Source: Spirochaetales bacterium
GTDB taxonomy: Bacteria; Spirochaetota; Spirochaetia; Sphaerochaetales; Sphaerochaetaceae
NCBI GenBank assembly: GCA_017470995.1
Contig: JAFUXI010000057.1
Span: 1 to 36,496 of the forward strand
Length of the DNA stretch: 36,496 bases
Direction of reading: 5' to 3'
Shown: positions 6,796-14,549 of the stretch, piece by piece
Numbering within the stretch: the stretch's first letter is position 1
How the letters are laid out: each line of letters opens with the position of its first letter
The notes under the pieces: model-generated
Seen by the model: the letters and a program-made list of their open reading frames with translations, nothing else
The model's database searches: none
What the model was told of the DNA's origin: nothing
Made by a program: the position numbers and the translations under genes

Positions 6796-6800
6796 ATACT
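6774..6800 (+). promoter_or_regulatory. Promoter of HAD copy B, nested in terminator
   Basis: Identical to 70-96: weak TTGTAA, 15-bp spacer, TATACT, then 8 nt to the ATG at 6809. No SD is present, so a leaderless mRNA is predicted. Confidence 0.45.
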
Positions 6801-6808
6801 CTAGCACC

Positions 6809-7492
6809 ATGAAGAAGTATTCCTTTCTGCTGTTCGATGCCGACAACACGCTTCTGGATTTCGATGCGAACGAGAGAGCCTCGCTGACCGATACGTTCAG
6901 GACCTTCGGCATTGCCTATGATGAAGATACAATCAGTCTCTACCACGGCATCAACCTCATGTACTGGAAGATGCTTTCGGAGAAGAAGATCAGCAAGGAG
7001 GAGCTTCTGATAAAGCGCTTTGCGACCCTCTATGAGAAACTCGGCATCAATGCCGATCCGGTGGCTACCGAGAATCATTACCGCTCACAACTGGGAAAGG
7101 GATGTCAGGTCGTACCCGGCGCCCTGGACGTATGTAGAAAGCTCAGGAAGGACTACAAACTATATGTAATCACCAACGGAGTGGCTACCACCCAGCACAG
7201 CCGTCTGGAGGGTTCGGGGGTCGCACAGCTTATGGACGGAATATTCATTTCAGATGAAATCGGCTATGACAAACCCGATGTCAGGTTCTTCGAATACGTG
7301 CAGAGAAGTATCCCGGGCTTTGAGAAGAGCAAGGCTCTGGTCATTGGTGACAGTCTGTTCAGCGATATCCGCGGCGGAGTGGATTTTGGCCTTGATACCT
7401 GCTATTTGAATGTCTATAATGAGAAAAACACCTCAGAAATTCAGCCGACATATGAAATTCAGGACTTATCTGAGCTGTATGACCTTCTTTGA
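6809..7492 (+). CDS. HAD-family hydrolase, YjjG-like nucleotidase (copy B)
   Basis: 227 residues, the same length as copy A. All HAD motifs are present: F-D-A-D-N-T (Asp10, Asp12), I-T-N-G, the Lys in G-Y-D-K-P-D, and G-D-S-L-F-S-D. The first 11 codons are DNA-identical to copy A, after which substitutions are spread over the whole gene. The conserved stretches are around the active site and the cap, for example Q-H-S-R-L-E-G-S-G and L-D-T-C-Y-L-N. Both copies look functional. After the stop, GCTTTC/GAAAGC can form a 6-bp hairpin (7499-7520) without a T-run. Confidence 0.9.
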   Translation: MKKYSFLLFDADNTLLDFDANERASLTDTFRTFGIAYDEDTISLYHGINLMYWKMLSEKKISKEELLIKRFATLYEKLGINADPVATENHYRSQLGKGCQVVPGALDVCRKLRKDYKLYVITNGVATTQHSRLEGSGVAQLMDGIFISDEIGYDKPDVRFFEYVQRSIPGFEKSKALVIGDSLFSDIRGGVDFGLDTCYLNVYNEKNTSEIQPTYEIQDLSELYDLL

Positions 7493-7532
7493 ATAACTGC
7501 TTTCAAATGCGCTGGAAAGCAAATTACCCATA

Positions 7533-7618
7533 TTTTTCTTGAAGGATGGACATATTTCGAGTATTATTTTCTTGAAGAATGGACATTTTTTGCATTAATT
7601 TTTCTTGAAGAATGTACA
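7533..7618 (+). repeat. Three 33-bp-period operator-like repeats
   Basis: The unit T4-5-CTTGAAGRATGKACA occurs three times with its central C at 7538, 7571 and 7604, exactly 33 bp apart (about three helical turns). Its core TTCTT-G-AAGAA is a perfect inverted repeat in copies two and three; copy one has AAGGA. Each copy holds a TTGAAG hexamer that could be a -35. Located directly upstream of the ATPase gene, the array looks like a cooperative regulator-binding site. Confidence 0.8.
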
Positions 7619-7634
7619 ACTGAACCATTATTAT
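7605..7634 (+). promoter_or_regulatory. Promoter of the ATPase gene
   Basis: TTGAAG (7605-7610) inside the third repeat, an 18-bp spacer and TATTAT (7629-7634). The palindromic core of the repeat covers the -35, so a protein bound there would block the promoter. A further TTGAAG-17-TATTAT pair is formed by the first repeat (7539-7567). Confidence 0.5.
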
Positions 7635-7654
7635 TTGTTTATGGAGAAATAATT

Positions 7655-9001
7655 ATGATATTCAGGCGTAAGGCATCGGATCTTTTGGCTGATTGGAAAA
7701 AGACATGGAGCGGAAAATATGCGGCTCTCCTGGAGGGTCCCAGACGGGTTGGAAAATCAACGATTGCCGAGGAATTCGCTAAGGCGAACTACAGAAGCTA
7801 CATAAAAGTGAACTTTGCCGAAGTCGGGGCGGATGTTCTTTCCGTATTTGACTCAATAGATAATCTGGATGATTTCTTCCTCCGCCTGCAGAATGCTGCA
7901 AGAAAAAACCTCTACATGCATGAGTCGGTCATCATCCTAGACGAAATCCAGCTGCAACCGAAAGTCAGACAGGCCATAAAGCATCTGGTTTCAGACGGGC
8001 GGTATGACTACATAGAAACCGGATCTCTCCTGTCAATCAAGAAGAATGTGAAAAACATAGTCATTCCTTCAGAGGAAATGAAGATTCCCGTTTACCCGAT
8101 GGACTATGAAGAGTTTCTGTGGGCAATCGGCTCGGAGGAAGCGCCCCTTCTGAAAAGGATATACGAAAGCGGCAAGCCTGTAGGGCAGGCGGTCAACAGG
8201 TCGAAGATGAGGTCGTTCAGAACGTATATGGCAGTCGGCGGAATGCCTCAGGCAGTGGAGGCATACATCGATAAGCTTCCGTTCAGCAGGATTGACAGAA
8301 TCAAAAGAACCATCATCGATCTTTATGAAGATGATTTCTACAAGATAGACCCGTCGGGCAGGATTTCCATGCTGTTCGAATCCATTCCTTCCCAGCTTGC
8401 ACGCACCTCGAAGAGCTTTTCATTGGGATTTGCGCTCAACAAGAAGAGCAGGGCGAAAGACTACGAGCTTCTTTATGACCTGGTAAACTCCAGGACGGTC
8501 ATTCCTTGCTACAACTGCACGGATCCGAGAGTTTCCCTGTCGCAAAGCAGGGATCCGGACACCTTCAAGCTATACATGGCAGACACGGGGCTGTTCGTAT
8601 CACTTCTTCTCAAAACGGGTGCGGCATCAGAGGACTATCTGTATGGGAAGATGCTTTCAGACAAGTTGCCTGCCAATTTAGGATTCCTCTATGAGAACAT
8701 TGTGGCCCAGACCCTTTTTTCCGGGGGTAACGGACTGTACTACATGACCTGGCCCAAAGAAGGCAGCACCCACAGTTATGAAATCGATTTCCTGGCAAGA
8801 CAAGGCACAAAGACTACGCCGCTAGAGGTCAAAAGCGCCAGAACGGACACTCACGCATCCCTTGATGAATTCATTCGCAAGTACTCCTCCGTTGTCAAGG
8901 ACCCGTGCATCCTGAGCCAGAAGGATATCGGCAGTGATGGAATCATAAGGTTGTATCCATTCTATCTGACGGAGTTTGTTGCAAGGCAAAAAGAGCAGTA
9001 A
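7655..9001 (+). CDS. AAA family ATPase with DUF4143 C-terminal domain
   Basis: 448 residues, typical of the AAA_14/DUF4143 family, which is widespread in bacteria and archaea and often of unknown role. Walker A is G-P-R-R-V-G-K-S-T (residues 28-36), Walker B V-I-I-L-D-E (92-97), and a sensor-like I-E-T-G-S follows near 121. The C-terminal part has Y-E-I-D-F-L and L-E-V-K-S-A, the spaced acidic and lysine residues of a PD-(D/E)xK-like fold as described for DUF4143. GGAG 8 nt before ATG 7655 supports the start. The gene stands alone between HAD copy B and rny, with its own repeat-controlled promoter and A/T-rich flanks, so it may be an independent insertion. A link to the adjacent island is not demonstrated. 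Confidence 0.9.
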   Translation: MIFRRKASDLLADWKKTWSGKYAALLEGPRRVGKSTIAEEFAKANYRSYIKVNFAEVGADVLSVFDSIDNLDDFFLRLQNAARKNLYMHESVIILDEIQLQPKVRQAIKHLVSDGRYDYIETGSLLSIKKNVKNIVIPSEEMKIPVYPMDYEEFLWAIGSEEAPLLKRIYESGKPVGQAVNRSKMRSFRTYMAVGGMPQAVEAYIDKLPFSRIDRIKRTIIDLYEDDFYKIDPSGRISMLFESIPSQLARTSKSFSLGFALNKKSRAKDYELLYDLVNSRTVIPCYNCTDPRVSLSQSRDPDTFKLYMADTGLFVSLLLKTGAASEDYLYGKMLSDKLPANLGFLYENIVAQTLFSGGNGLYYMTWPKEGSTHSYEIDFLARQGTKTTPLEVKSARTDTHASLDEFIRKYSSVVKDPCILSQKDIGSDGIIRLYPFYLTEFVARQKEQ

Positions 9002-9118
9002 TTAGACTATTTGACTACCTATACATGGAATAATAGTAAATAAAATGCAGTGAAGCAGCAATTTTAGGCTATTATTGTTGGAGTTAAATCGTTTTACTAA
9101 CGGTTTGTTTCATCTTAC

Positions 9119-9147
9119 TTGACAGTATTTCTATCAGCTAATAAGAT
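9119..9147 (+). promoter_or_regulatory. Promoter of rny operon
   Basis: A consensus TTGACA (9119-9124), 17-bp spacer and TAAGAT (9142-9147). The expected start is about 18 nt before the rny ATG, and the SD GGGGGA (9162-9167) lies in that short leader. The rest of 9002-9118 is A/T-rich and holds no gene; a second weaker pair (TTGACT at 9011, TAGTAA 17 bp later) is possible. Confidence 0.75.
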
Positions 9148-9171
9148 TAACCAATATAAAAGGGGGAATGT

Positions 9172-10701
9172 ATGAACACATTCATATGGATCCTTCTTTG
9201 TCTATGTTGTATAGGATTAGGCTGGCTTGGCCGCTGGCTTTATGGAAAAATCAAGCTTACTTCGGTTGAGCAGCAGGCTGTGAGACTGAAGCAAGAAGCC
9301 ATTAGAGAAGCCGAAGCTCAGAGCAAGGAACTCTTGCTCGAGACTAGAGATACACTTCTGAAGGAGCAGAAGCAGCAGGAACGCGAAGAGCGTGACAGAC
9401 GTGCTGAACTCCAGCGCTTCGAGAGAAGACTGCTCCAGAAGGAAGAGAACTTGGAGAAGGTCCAGGAAAGCCTGGATGCTGTCAAGTCAAGACAACAGGA
9501 TAAAGAAGCAAAACTCAATACTCGTGAGAAACAGATCGCCGAAAGCGAAGAGAAGTGGCAGCATGAAATCGAGCGTGTAGCCAGCATGACAAGCGAAGAG
9601 GCCAAGAACCTGCTCATCGAAAAGATGCAGAACGAGGCCCGCCGCGACGGCCAGAACCTGATCAACAAGATCGAGCAGGAAGCCATCGCCAAGGCTGACA
9701 AGACCGCCCGCGACATCATCATCACCACAATCCAGCGCCTTGCAACGGAGGTCGTCTCCGAGAGTACGGTAAGTTCCGTCGACCTGCCTTCCGATGAGAT
9801 GAAGGGCCGCATCATCGGCCGCGAAGGAAGAAACATCAGAGCCCTCGAGACCCTCACCGGAGCAGACATCATCATCGACGATACTCCCGAGGCCGTTGTC
9901 ATCTCCTGTTTTGACCCGATCCGCAAGGAGATTGCACGTGTCTCCCTCGAGCGCCTTGTCCAGGACGGAAGAATCCATCCGGCAAGAATCGAGGAAGTAG
10001 TGACCAAGGTCACCAAGGAAGTCAACCGCATCTGCGCCGAAGAAGGCGACAAGGTTGTCTTCGACCTCGGAATCCATAACATGAGCCAGGAAGAGGTCAG
10101 GGCACTCGGCAGACTGTTCTTCAGAACCAGCTACGGCCAGAACGTGCTTGCACACTCCAGAGAAGTTTCCGTCATCGCCGGCATGATCGCCGCCGAGGTC
10201 GGAGCCGATGTGGCTGTTGCAAGACGCGGAGGACTGTTGCACGACATCGGCAAGGGAATCGCATCGGAAAGCGAGTCCAACCATGCCGAGCTCGGTGCCG
10301 AGCTTGCCAAGCGTCTCGGCGAGGAGCCCAGAATCGTCAACGCCATCGAGGCACACCACAACGACGTGGAGCCGATCTGCATCGAGAGCATCATCGTTCA
10401 GATTGCCGATGCCATCAGTGCCGCACGTCCCGGTGCCAGACGCGAGACTCTGGACAACTACATCAAGCGTCTTGAGAGCCTCGAGGACATCGCAGTGTCC
10501 TTTGAAGGTGTCGACAAGGCATTTGCCATCCAGGCCGGCCGTGAGCTCAGGATCCTGGTCAATGCAGACACCGTCACGGACGACGGGGCCAAGGAGATTG
10601 CAAAGGGGATTGCCAGCCGCATAGAGGCCGAGCTCAGATACCCCGGAAGAATCAAGGTCACCATCATCCGCGAGATGCGTGCCGTAGAGTACGCCCGCTG
10701 A
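9172..10701 (+). CDS. rny: Ribonuclease Y
   Basis: 509 residues, full length for RNase Y, the membrane-anchored endoribonuclease that initiates mRNA decay. An N-terminal membrane helix (about residues 4-22) is followed by a long charged coiled coil (about 30-200). Next come a KH domain with the G-R-E-G loop (216-219) and an HD domain with the metal-binding G-G-L-L-H-D-I-G-K (His357-Asp358). The SD GGGGGA is well placed. An ATG at 9168 is out of frame and is ignored. The gene is followed after 9 nt by ymdB, a pairing seen in many Firmicutes and spirochaetes. Confidence 0.98.
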   Translation: MNTFIWILLCLCCIGLGWLGRWLYGKIKLTSVEQQAVRLKQEAIREAEAQSKELLLETRDTLLKEQKQQEREERDRRAELQRFERRLLQKEENLEKVQESLDAVKSRQQDKEAKLNTREKQIAESEEKWQHEIERVASMTSEEAKNLLIEKMQNEARRDGQNLINKIEQEAIAKADKTARDIIITTIQRLATEVVSESTVSSVDLPSDEMKGRIIGREGRNIRALETLTGADIIIDDTPEAVVISCFDPIRKEIARVSLERLVQDGRIHPARIEEVVTKVTKEVNRICAEEGDKVVFDLGIHNMSQEEVRALGRLFFRTSYGQNVLAHSREVSVIAGMIAAEVGADVAVARRGGLLHDIGKGIASESESNHAELGAELAKRLGEEPRIVNAIEAHHNDVEPICIESIIVQIADAISAARPGARRETLDNYIKRLESLEDIAVSFEGVDKAFAIQAGRELRILVNADTVTDDGAKEIAKGIASRIEAELRYPGRIKVTIIREMRAVEYAR

Positions 10702-10710
10702 CGGAGCAAC

Positions 10711-11484
10711 ATGTCGGACAAGACTTTCACAACCCTGCTTCTGGGAGACGTCTACGGAGACCCCGGGTGCAGGGTTCTTTATTTGAAACTGTCAACACTC
10801 ATCAAGAAGTACCGCGCTGACTTCGTCGTGGTCAACGGCGAGAATGCGTTCAAGGGCTTCGGTCTGATTCCCGGTCAGGTGGACATGCTCTTCGGCCTGG
10901 GCGTGGATGTCATTACAAGCGGCAACCACATCTGGCAGCAGGAAGAGATTCTTCCGTACCTGGATTCCCAGAACAACCTGCTCAGGCCTGCCAACTACGG
11001 CAACCTTGTACAGGGCCACGGCTACACCGTCAAGGACGGAGTGTGCGTGATGAACCTTCAGGGAAGGGTGAACATGTTTCCCATCGAGGATCCGTTCAAA
11101 TGGGCAACCGACATCCTCAAGAAGCTGGACAGCAGGGTAAAGACAATCTTCGTGGACTTTCATGCCGAAAGCCCCGAGGAAAAGGAAGCCATGGGCTTCT
11201 TCCTCGACGGCAAGGTCACTGCGGTTGTCGGAACCCACATCCATGTCCAGACCATGGACGAGAAGATCCTTCCCAACGGAACTGCCTATATCACGGACCT
11301 CGGGATGTGCGGTCCCAAGGACAGCATCATCGGAAGCGATCCCGAACTTGCAATCAGACGGCAATTGACTCAGATGCCGCTTAAGGCCCAGGTCCACGAC
11401 AACGTGGCAGAAATCCACGGCGTGTGCATAAAGTCCGACCCCGATACCGGCAAGGCAATCAGCATAGAGAGAATCGATGGCTAA
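10711..11484 (+). CDS. ymdB: YmdB family metallophosphoesterase (cyclic nucleotide phosphodiesterase)
   Basis: 257 residues, the usual length for the YmdB (TIGR00282) family, which hydrolyses cyclic nucleotides with a dinuclear metal centre and binds RNase Y functionally in Bacillus. Metal ligands are visible: G-D-V-Y-G-D-P-G (Asp13), N-G-E-N-A (Glu44, Asn45), G-N-H (Asn72), an H-A-E segment, and G-T-H-I-H-V-Q-T. GGAG just upstream of the ATG lies at the rny stop. The 3' end overlaps tlyA by 8 bp, so the three genes form one operon. Confidence 0.95.
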   Translation: MSDKTFTTLLLGDVYGDPGCRVLYLKLSTLIKKYRADFVVVNGENAFKGFGLIPGQVDMLFGLGVDVITSGNHIWQQEEILPYLDSQNNLLRPANYGNLVQGHGYTVKDGVCVMNLQGRVNMFPIEDPFKWATDILKKLDSRVKTIFVDFHAESPEEKEAMGFFLDGKVTAVVGTHIHVQTMDEKILPNGTAYITDLGMCGPKDSIIGSDPELAIRRQLTQMPLKAQVHDNVAEIHGVCIKSDPDTGKAISIERIDG

Positions 11485-12256
11485 ACTGAATGCCGTACAA
11501 CTTCTAAGACTCCAGAATCCCGAGATGACAAAGGACCAGGCAAGCGCTCTGGTAAGCTGCCGCAACGTCTACATCAACGGAGAACTATGCACGGATCCGA
11601 AACAGACCTTCAGAAGCGACAGTACCGTGGAAATCAGCTTTCCCAAGTATGTCTCACGCGGCGGCTTCAAGCTGGAAAAGGCCCTCAATGAATTCAACGT
11701 CGATGTAAGCGGCCTGGTGATGCTGGATGCCGGGTCGTCTACCGGAGGCTTTACGGACTGCCTTCTTCAAAATGGAGCAAAGGCCGTGCACAGTGTGGAC
11801 GTAGGCTTCAATCTTCTGGATTTCAAAATCCGAAACGATGCCCGTGTCTATGTTCATGAGAAGCAAAACATCATGACATTGCAGGAAGAGGACATTGTTC
11901 CGCCTGCACAGGCTGCAGTTGCGGATCTTTCGTTCCGCTCCATCAAGGGTGCTGCCAGCCACATTCTAGATCTTGTGGGCGACACTTTCCTGATTGCCCT
12001 GATCAAGCCTCAGTTCGAGGTCCCCAAGTGGCAGGAGAACTTCTTCGGCGTGGTCGAGGACCCCGACCTCATGAAGCAGACCCTGACAAATGTCTACGAA
12101 AACCTCAGTCAGGACGGAGTAGGAATCCTCAAGGCCACGGTCAGTCCCATCAAGGGCCACAAGGGCAACACCGAGTTCCTCGCCCTGCTGAAGAAGATGG
12201 AAAACGAATCTTTTCTTTCGCTTGACGAGTTTCTGAATTCACTTCTGCAGAAATAA
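11477..12256 (+). CDS. tlyA: TlyA family rRNA 2'-O-methyltransferase (hemolysin A homologue)
   Basis: 259 residues with an N-terminal S4 RNA-binding domain (about 5-60, including Y-I-N-G-E) and an FtsJ-type Rossmann methyltransferase. The linker Y-V-S-R-G-G-F-K-L carries the catalytic lysine, the SAM loop is L-D-A-G-S-S-T-G-G-F-T-D, and the catalytic strands include A-D-L-S-F and I-K-P-Q-F-E. TlyA methylates ribose in 16S (and in long forms 23S) rRNA, and it was first named a hemolysin in Brachyspira. The 8-bp overlap with ymdB indicates coupled translation. Confidence 0.95.
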   Translation: MAKLNAVQLLRLQNPEMTKDQASALVSCRNVYINGELCTDPKQTFRSDSTVEISFPKYVSRGGFKLEKALNEFNVDVSGLVMLDAGSSTGGFTDCLLQNGAKAVHSVDVGFNLLDFKIRNDARVYVHEKQNIMTLQEEDIVPPAQAAVADLSFRSIKGAASHILDLVGDTFLIALIKPQFEVPKWQENFFGVVEDPDLMKQTLTNVYENLSQDGVGILKATVSPIKGHKGNTEFLALLKKMENESFLSLDEFLNSLLQK

Positions 12257-12262
12257 TCCGTG

Positions 12263-12271
12263 TGCTATAAT
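12263..12271 (+). promoter_or_regulatory. Extended -10 promoter of the barrel/lipoprotein pair
   Basis: TG-C-TATAAT is a perfect extended -10. No convincing -35 lies 17 bp upstream (TTCTGC), which is acceptable for an extended -10. AAGGG (12278-12282), 7 nt before ATG 12290, is the SD. Confidence 0.7.
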
Positions 12272-12289
12272 CCGCATAAGGGTTAAGGC

Positions 12290-12826
12290 ATGAAAAGAAA
12301 AATCATCATAACACTGGTTCTCTGCATCCTTGCACTTTCATGCGCATCTGCAGGCAGGTTCAGCATCAAGGCGCAGTTCTCTCCTTATTCGCTTCAGAGC
12401 GTAGCCATGGAGAGCGGTATCCATTATTCGTCCTACGGCTTCGGCTTCAAGGCCGGGGCAAGATACAAAATCTTGGACAGACTGGATGTCGGGCTGGATG
12501 TCAGCCTGGACAGCTACAAATACAAAGCTCTTGACAGCAACTATCTGGTCATCGGTTTCATGGCCAAAACAGGATATGCTTTCGATTTCACCGAAAAGGT
12601 ATTCGGTAAGGCAGAAATCGGATTGGGGCTGGACATCAGGAAGATAGGGGGCAGGTCGCAGGCGGCCTTCGGTTTCGGTGTCTACATGGGAGGCGGTTAC
12701 AGGTTCACGGACAGAATCAGCGCCACCGCAGGTGTGGATATCGGATATGGTTTCCAAAGCGGAAAGAGTATGAATTCCGTGGATTTCGCAGCTGGGTTCC
12801 GTCTCGGGGCCGTCTATGCATTGTAA
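12290..12826 (+). CDS. Small outer-membrane beta-barrel protein
   Basis: 178 residues: a signal peptide (about 1-21, ending S-A-S-A) then about eight amphipathic strands with Gly/Tyr/Phe turns (for example F-G-F-K-A-G-A-R-Y, A-E-I-G-L-G-L-D, G-G-G-Y-R-F-T-D-R, F-A-A-G-F-R-L-G-A-V-Y-A-L). The last strand runs to the C-terminus. Length and pattern fit an OmpA/OmpX-like 8-stranded barrel; the precise family is not identifiable. It has its own promoter and is followed after 12 nt by a lipoprotein gene with a perfect SD, so the two are co-transcribed. Confidence 0.8.
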   Translation: MKRKIIITLVLCILALSCASAGRFSIKAQFSPYSLQSVAMESGIHYSSYGFGFKAGARYKILDRLDVGLDVSLDSYKYKALDSNYLVIGFMAKTGYAFDFTEKVFGKAEIGLGLDIRKIGGRSQAAFGFGVYMGGGYRFTDRISATAGVDIGYGFQSGKSMNSVDFAAGFRLGAVYAL

Positions 12827-12838
12827 GGAGGAACGGAC

Positions 12839-13903
12839 ATGAGAAAGACAATCACAATCCTTCTTGCGACAGTTCTTCTGGTTTCTTTTTTTGTTTCCTG
12901 CAACAATGAAGAGATAGTAGACAACGCTTTTACCTGCATCATTACATTCAACGGCAATGGGGCTGATTCAGAGGAACAGACACAACAGAGGGTCAGCAAG
13001 GGAATAGGCATTAACCTCAGAGGCAACACGTTCGTAAAGGACGGCTTTGATTTGCTTTGGTGGAATACCGAAGCAGACGGGTCGGGGGCAATATACCGCA
13101 ACGGACAACATGTCTGCCTTGAGGCAGATCTGACGCTTTATGCCCAGTGGGGGCATCTCCTTTCGGAAGAAAGCACTGCCTGGACAGATGGTCAGGTCTA
13201 TTCCTTCGACAGGAATCTCACGATTGCAGAAAGAATCACGGTCTCCGGTAATGTCACCCTGATCCTGCCTGACGGATACACGCTTACTTCAGCAAAGGGA
13301 ATAACCGTAAACGAAGGAAACAGCTTTACAGTCAACGCAATCGGGGAAGGAACCGGAACAGTGAATGCCGTTGTTCCTGAAGTGGATTGGGACGATCCTT
13401 TGGCTGGCTGTGCTGCAATCGGAGGGAATAATTGCAGTTCCGGTTCAATAACCATCAACGGTGGAAACGTTACTGCAACCTCTACCAGGTATGGAGCCGC
13501 AATCGGCGGCGGAAGTGACGGCAACGGAAATGTCACCATCAACGGTGGAAATATCACTGTATCAGCCAGTTTCAGTGGGGCAGGAATAGGATGTGGATAT
13601 ACAGGCTCCGGCGGAACGATAATCATCAACGGAGGAACAATAACTGCAATTAACGCCTATGAATCTAATTCTGCCAGCATCGGAGGCTGCTATACCGGTT
13701 CAGGAGTAGATGTAACGATCAACGGCGGTCTGATTACCACTAGAGGAGGATATCTGTCCAACGGAATCGGCAGGGGTCGTCTCGGGACTAACGACGGAAC
13801 ACTGACCCTCGGCGAAGGTGTTGTGCTTCAGGTAAGTTCCGACGGCTCCAACTGGTCTGATTATGACGGTAGCACTCGCCAGAGGTACATGAGAACCATC
13901 TGA
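12839..13903 (+). CDS. Lipoprotein with InlB-type repeat and beta-helix repeats
   Basis: 354 residues. The signal peptide ends in F-F-V-S-C-N-N, a plausible lipobox (Cys21). Residues about 32-98 form an InlB B-repeat-like (Flg_new) unit: F-N-G-N-G at the start, G-F-D-L-L-W-W-N-T and L-T-L-Y-A-Q-W-G at the end. Residues about 200-320 hold four units of 28-31 residues with I-T-I-N-G-G and A-A-I-G-G-G motifs, typical of a right-handed beta-helix seen in bacterial surface proteins. AAGGAGG 7 nt before the ATG is a consensus SD. It ends one base before the convergent GerMN gene. The likely role is surface binding; the ligand is unknown. Confidence 0.85.
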   Translation: MRKTITILLATVLLVSFFVSCNNEEIVDNAFTCIITFNGNGADSEEQTQQRVSKGIGINLRGNTFVKDGFDLLWWNTEADGSGAIYRNGQHVCLEADLTLYAQWGHLLSEESTAWTDGQVYSFDRNLTIAERITVSGNVTLILPDGYTLTSAKGITVNEGNSFTVNAIGEGTGTVNAVVPEVDWDDPLAGCAAIGGNNCSSGSITINGGNVTATSTRYGAAIGGGSDGNGNVTINGGNITVSASFSGAGIGCGYTGSGGTIIINGGTITAINAYESNSASIGGCYTGSGVDVTINGGLITTRGGYLSNGIGRGRLGTNDGTLTLGEGVVLQVSSDGSNWSDYDGSTRQRYMRTI

Positions 13904-13904
13904 A

Positions 13905-14507
13905 TTACAGTGACAGGACATCGCCGTCAATCATTATGATGGTGTTCTTGATGTTCGGATCCAGGGCCTGAAGGGTTCTGGTGATCTGTTTGCAGGCCGT
14001 GTCCAGGCCGCCTGTGCCCCAGTTCTTGCCAGAATCCATGAAACTTTCGGAAAGGTTCACGAATGCCGTGCCCTCCGAAACTGTAAGTCCGATCAGGCTT
14101 GTTCCTTTTGCGATGTAGGTGATGGCACCGATGGAAAGAGCCTCGGATTGGGGGCCGGAGAGGAGACCTTCGATGACATCATGGTATTCGGAGGCTCCTG
14201 TTTTCTTTATTCTCTGGGTGCACACCACAAATGATGCGCTTCCATCCTGCTTGGGGATTGCAAAGCACAGCCGGGCATATCTGGTCTCGGCAGCCATGCG
14301 GATATCCTCCATGTTGGCTACTGTTTCAGTGATATTTGATTCCCTGACTGCACGTATCATCTTCGGGAGGCTTGCAAGGATTATCACGGCTGCATAGATG
14401 ATCCACACAATGAAAGCCAGAAAGAGGAAGGCGCCTTTGCTTCTCTGCGGTTTTTCCTTTTTCTGAGGCTGTTCCTGCTGAAGTTCGTCCTGAAGATCTT
14501 CAATCAT
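13905..14507 (-). CDS. GerMN-domain membrane protein
   Basis: 200 residues. A charged Gln/Glu/Lys-rich N-terminal cytoplasmic tail precedes one membrane helix (about 26-47), then an extracytoplasmic domain. Its core (G-T-S-L-I-G-L-T-V-S-E-G-T-A-F-V-N-L-S-E-S-F near residues 133-155, then a G-G-x-D-T-A helix and a C-terminal D-x-D-x-L-S-L) matches the GerMN (Germane) domain of GerM and related lipoproteins. In non-sporulating diderms its role is unclear; envelope or peptidoglycan association is the usual guess. The ATG is preceded by a promoter-like element rather than an SD. Confidence 0.8.
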   Translation of the reverse strand: MIEDLQDELQQEQPQKKEKPQRSKGAFLFLAFIVWIIYAAVIILASLPKMIRAVRESNITETVANMEDIRMAAETRYARLCFAIPKQDGSASFVVCTQRIKKTGASEYHDVIEGLLSGPQSEALSIGAITYIAKGTSLIGLTVSEGTAFVNLSESFMDSGKNWGTGGLDTACKQITRTLQALDPNIKNTIIMIDGDVLSL

Positions 14508-14514
14508 AACACTA

Positions 14515-14543
14515 ACGATACAATAACTTTCCGGGCATGTCCA
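14515..14543 (-). promoter_or_regulatory. Promoter of GerMN gene, leaderless type
   Basis: Reading the minus strand: TGGACA (five of six -35 bases), 17-bp spacer, TATCGT, then 7 nt to the ATG at 14507. No SD is present in those 7 nt. Confidence 0.45.
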
Positions 14544-14549
14544 ACGGTA

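Larger units (their letters stand above)
6705..6843 (+). repeat. Direct repeat, right copy (identical to 1-139)
   Basis: A perfect 139-bp copy of the left window edge carrying the rplQ tail, terminator, promoter and first codons of the HAD gene. Recombination between the two copies would remove exactly 6704 bp, that is HAD copy A and the whole secreted-protein operon, and leave one intact HAD gene. Confidence 0.97.

Noticed and set aside
7499-7520. GCTTTC/GAAAGC inverted repeat after HAD copy B as a terminator
   Set aside because: A 6-bp stem with a 10-nt loop and no T-run; too weak to call.
7533-7618. CRISPR-like array
   Set aside because: Only three short repeats, spacers of about 13 bp, and a palindromic core tied to a promoter; no cas genes.
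9002-9171. tRNA or small RNA gene in the A/T-rich gap before rny
   Set aside because: No cloverleaf, no CCA end and no terminator hairpin could be found; only promoter-like elements.
9318-11565. Several 250-290-codon minus-strand frames opposite rny and ymdB
   Set aside because: Low-complexity Ser/Arg or Asp/Val-rich translations are explained by codon bias of the genes on the other strand; no starts with an SD.
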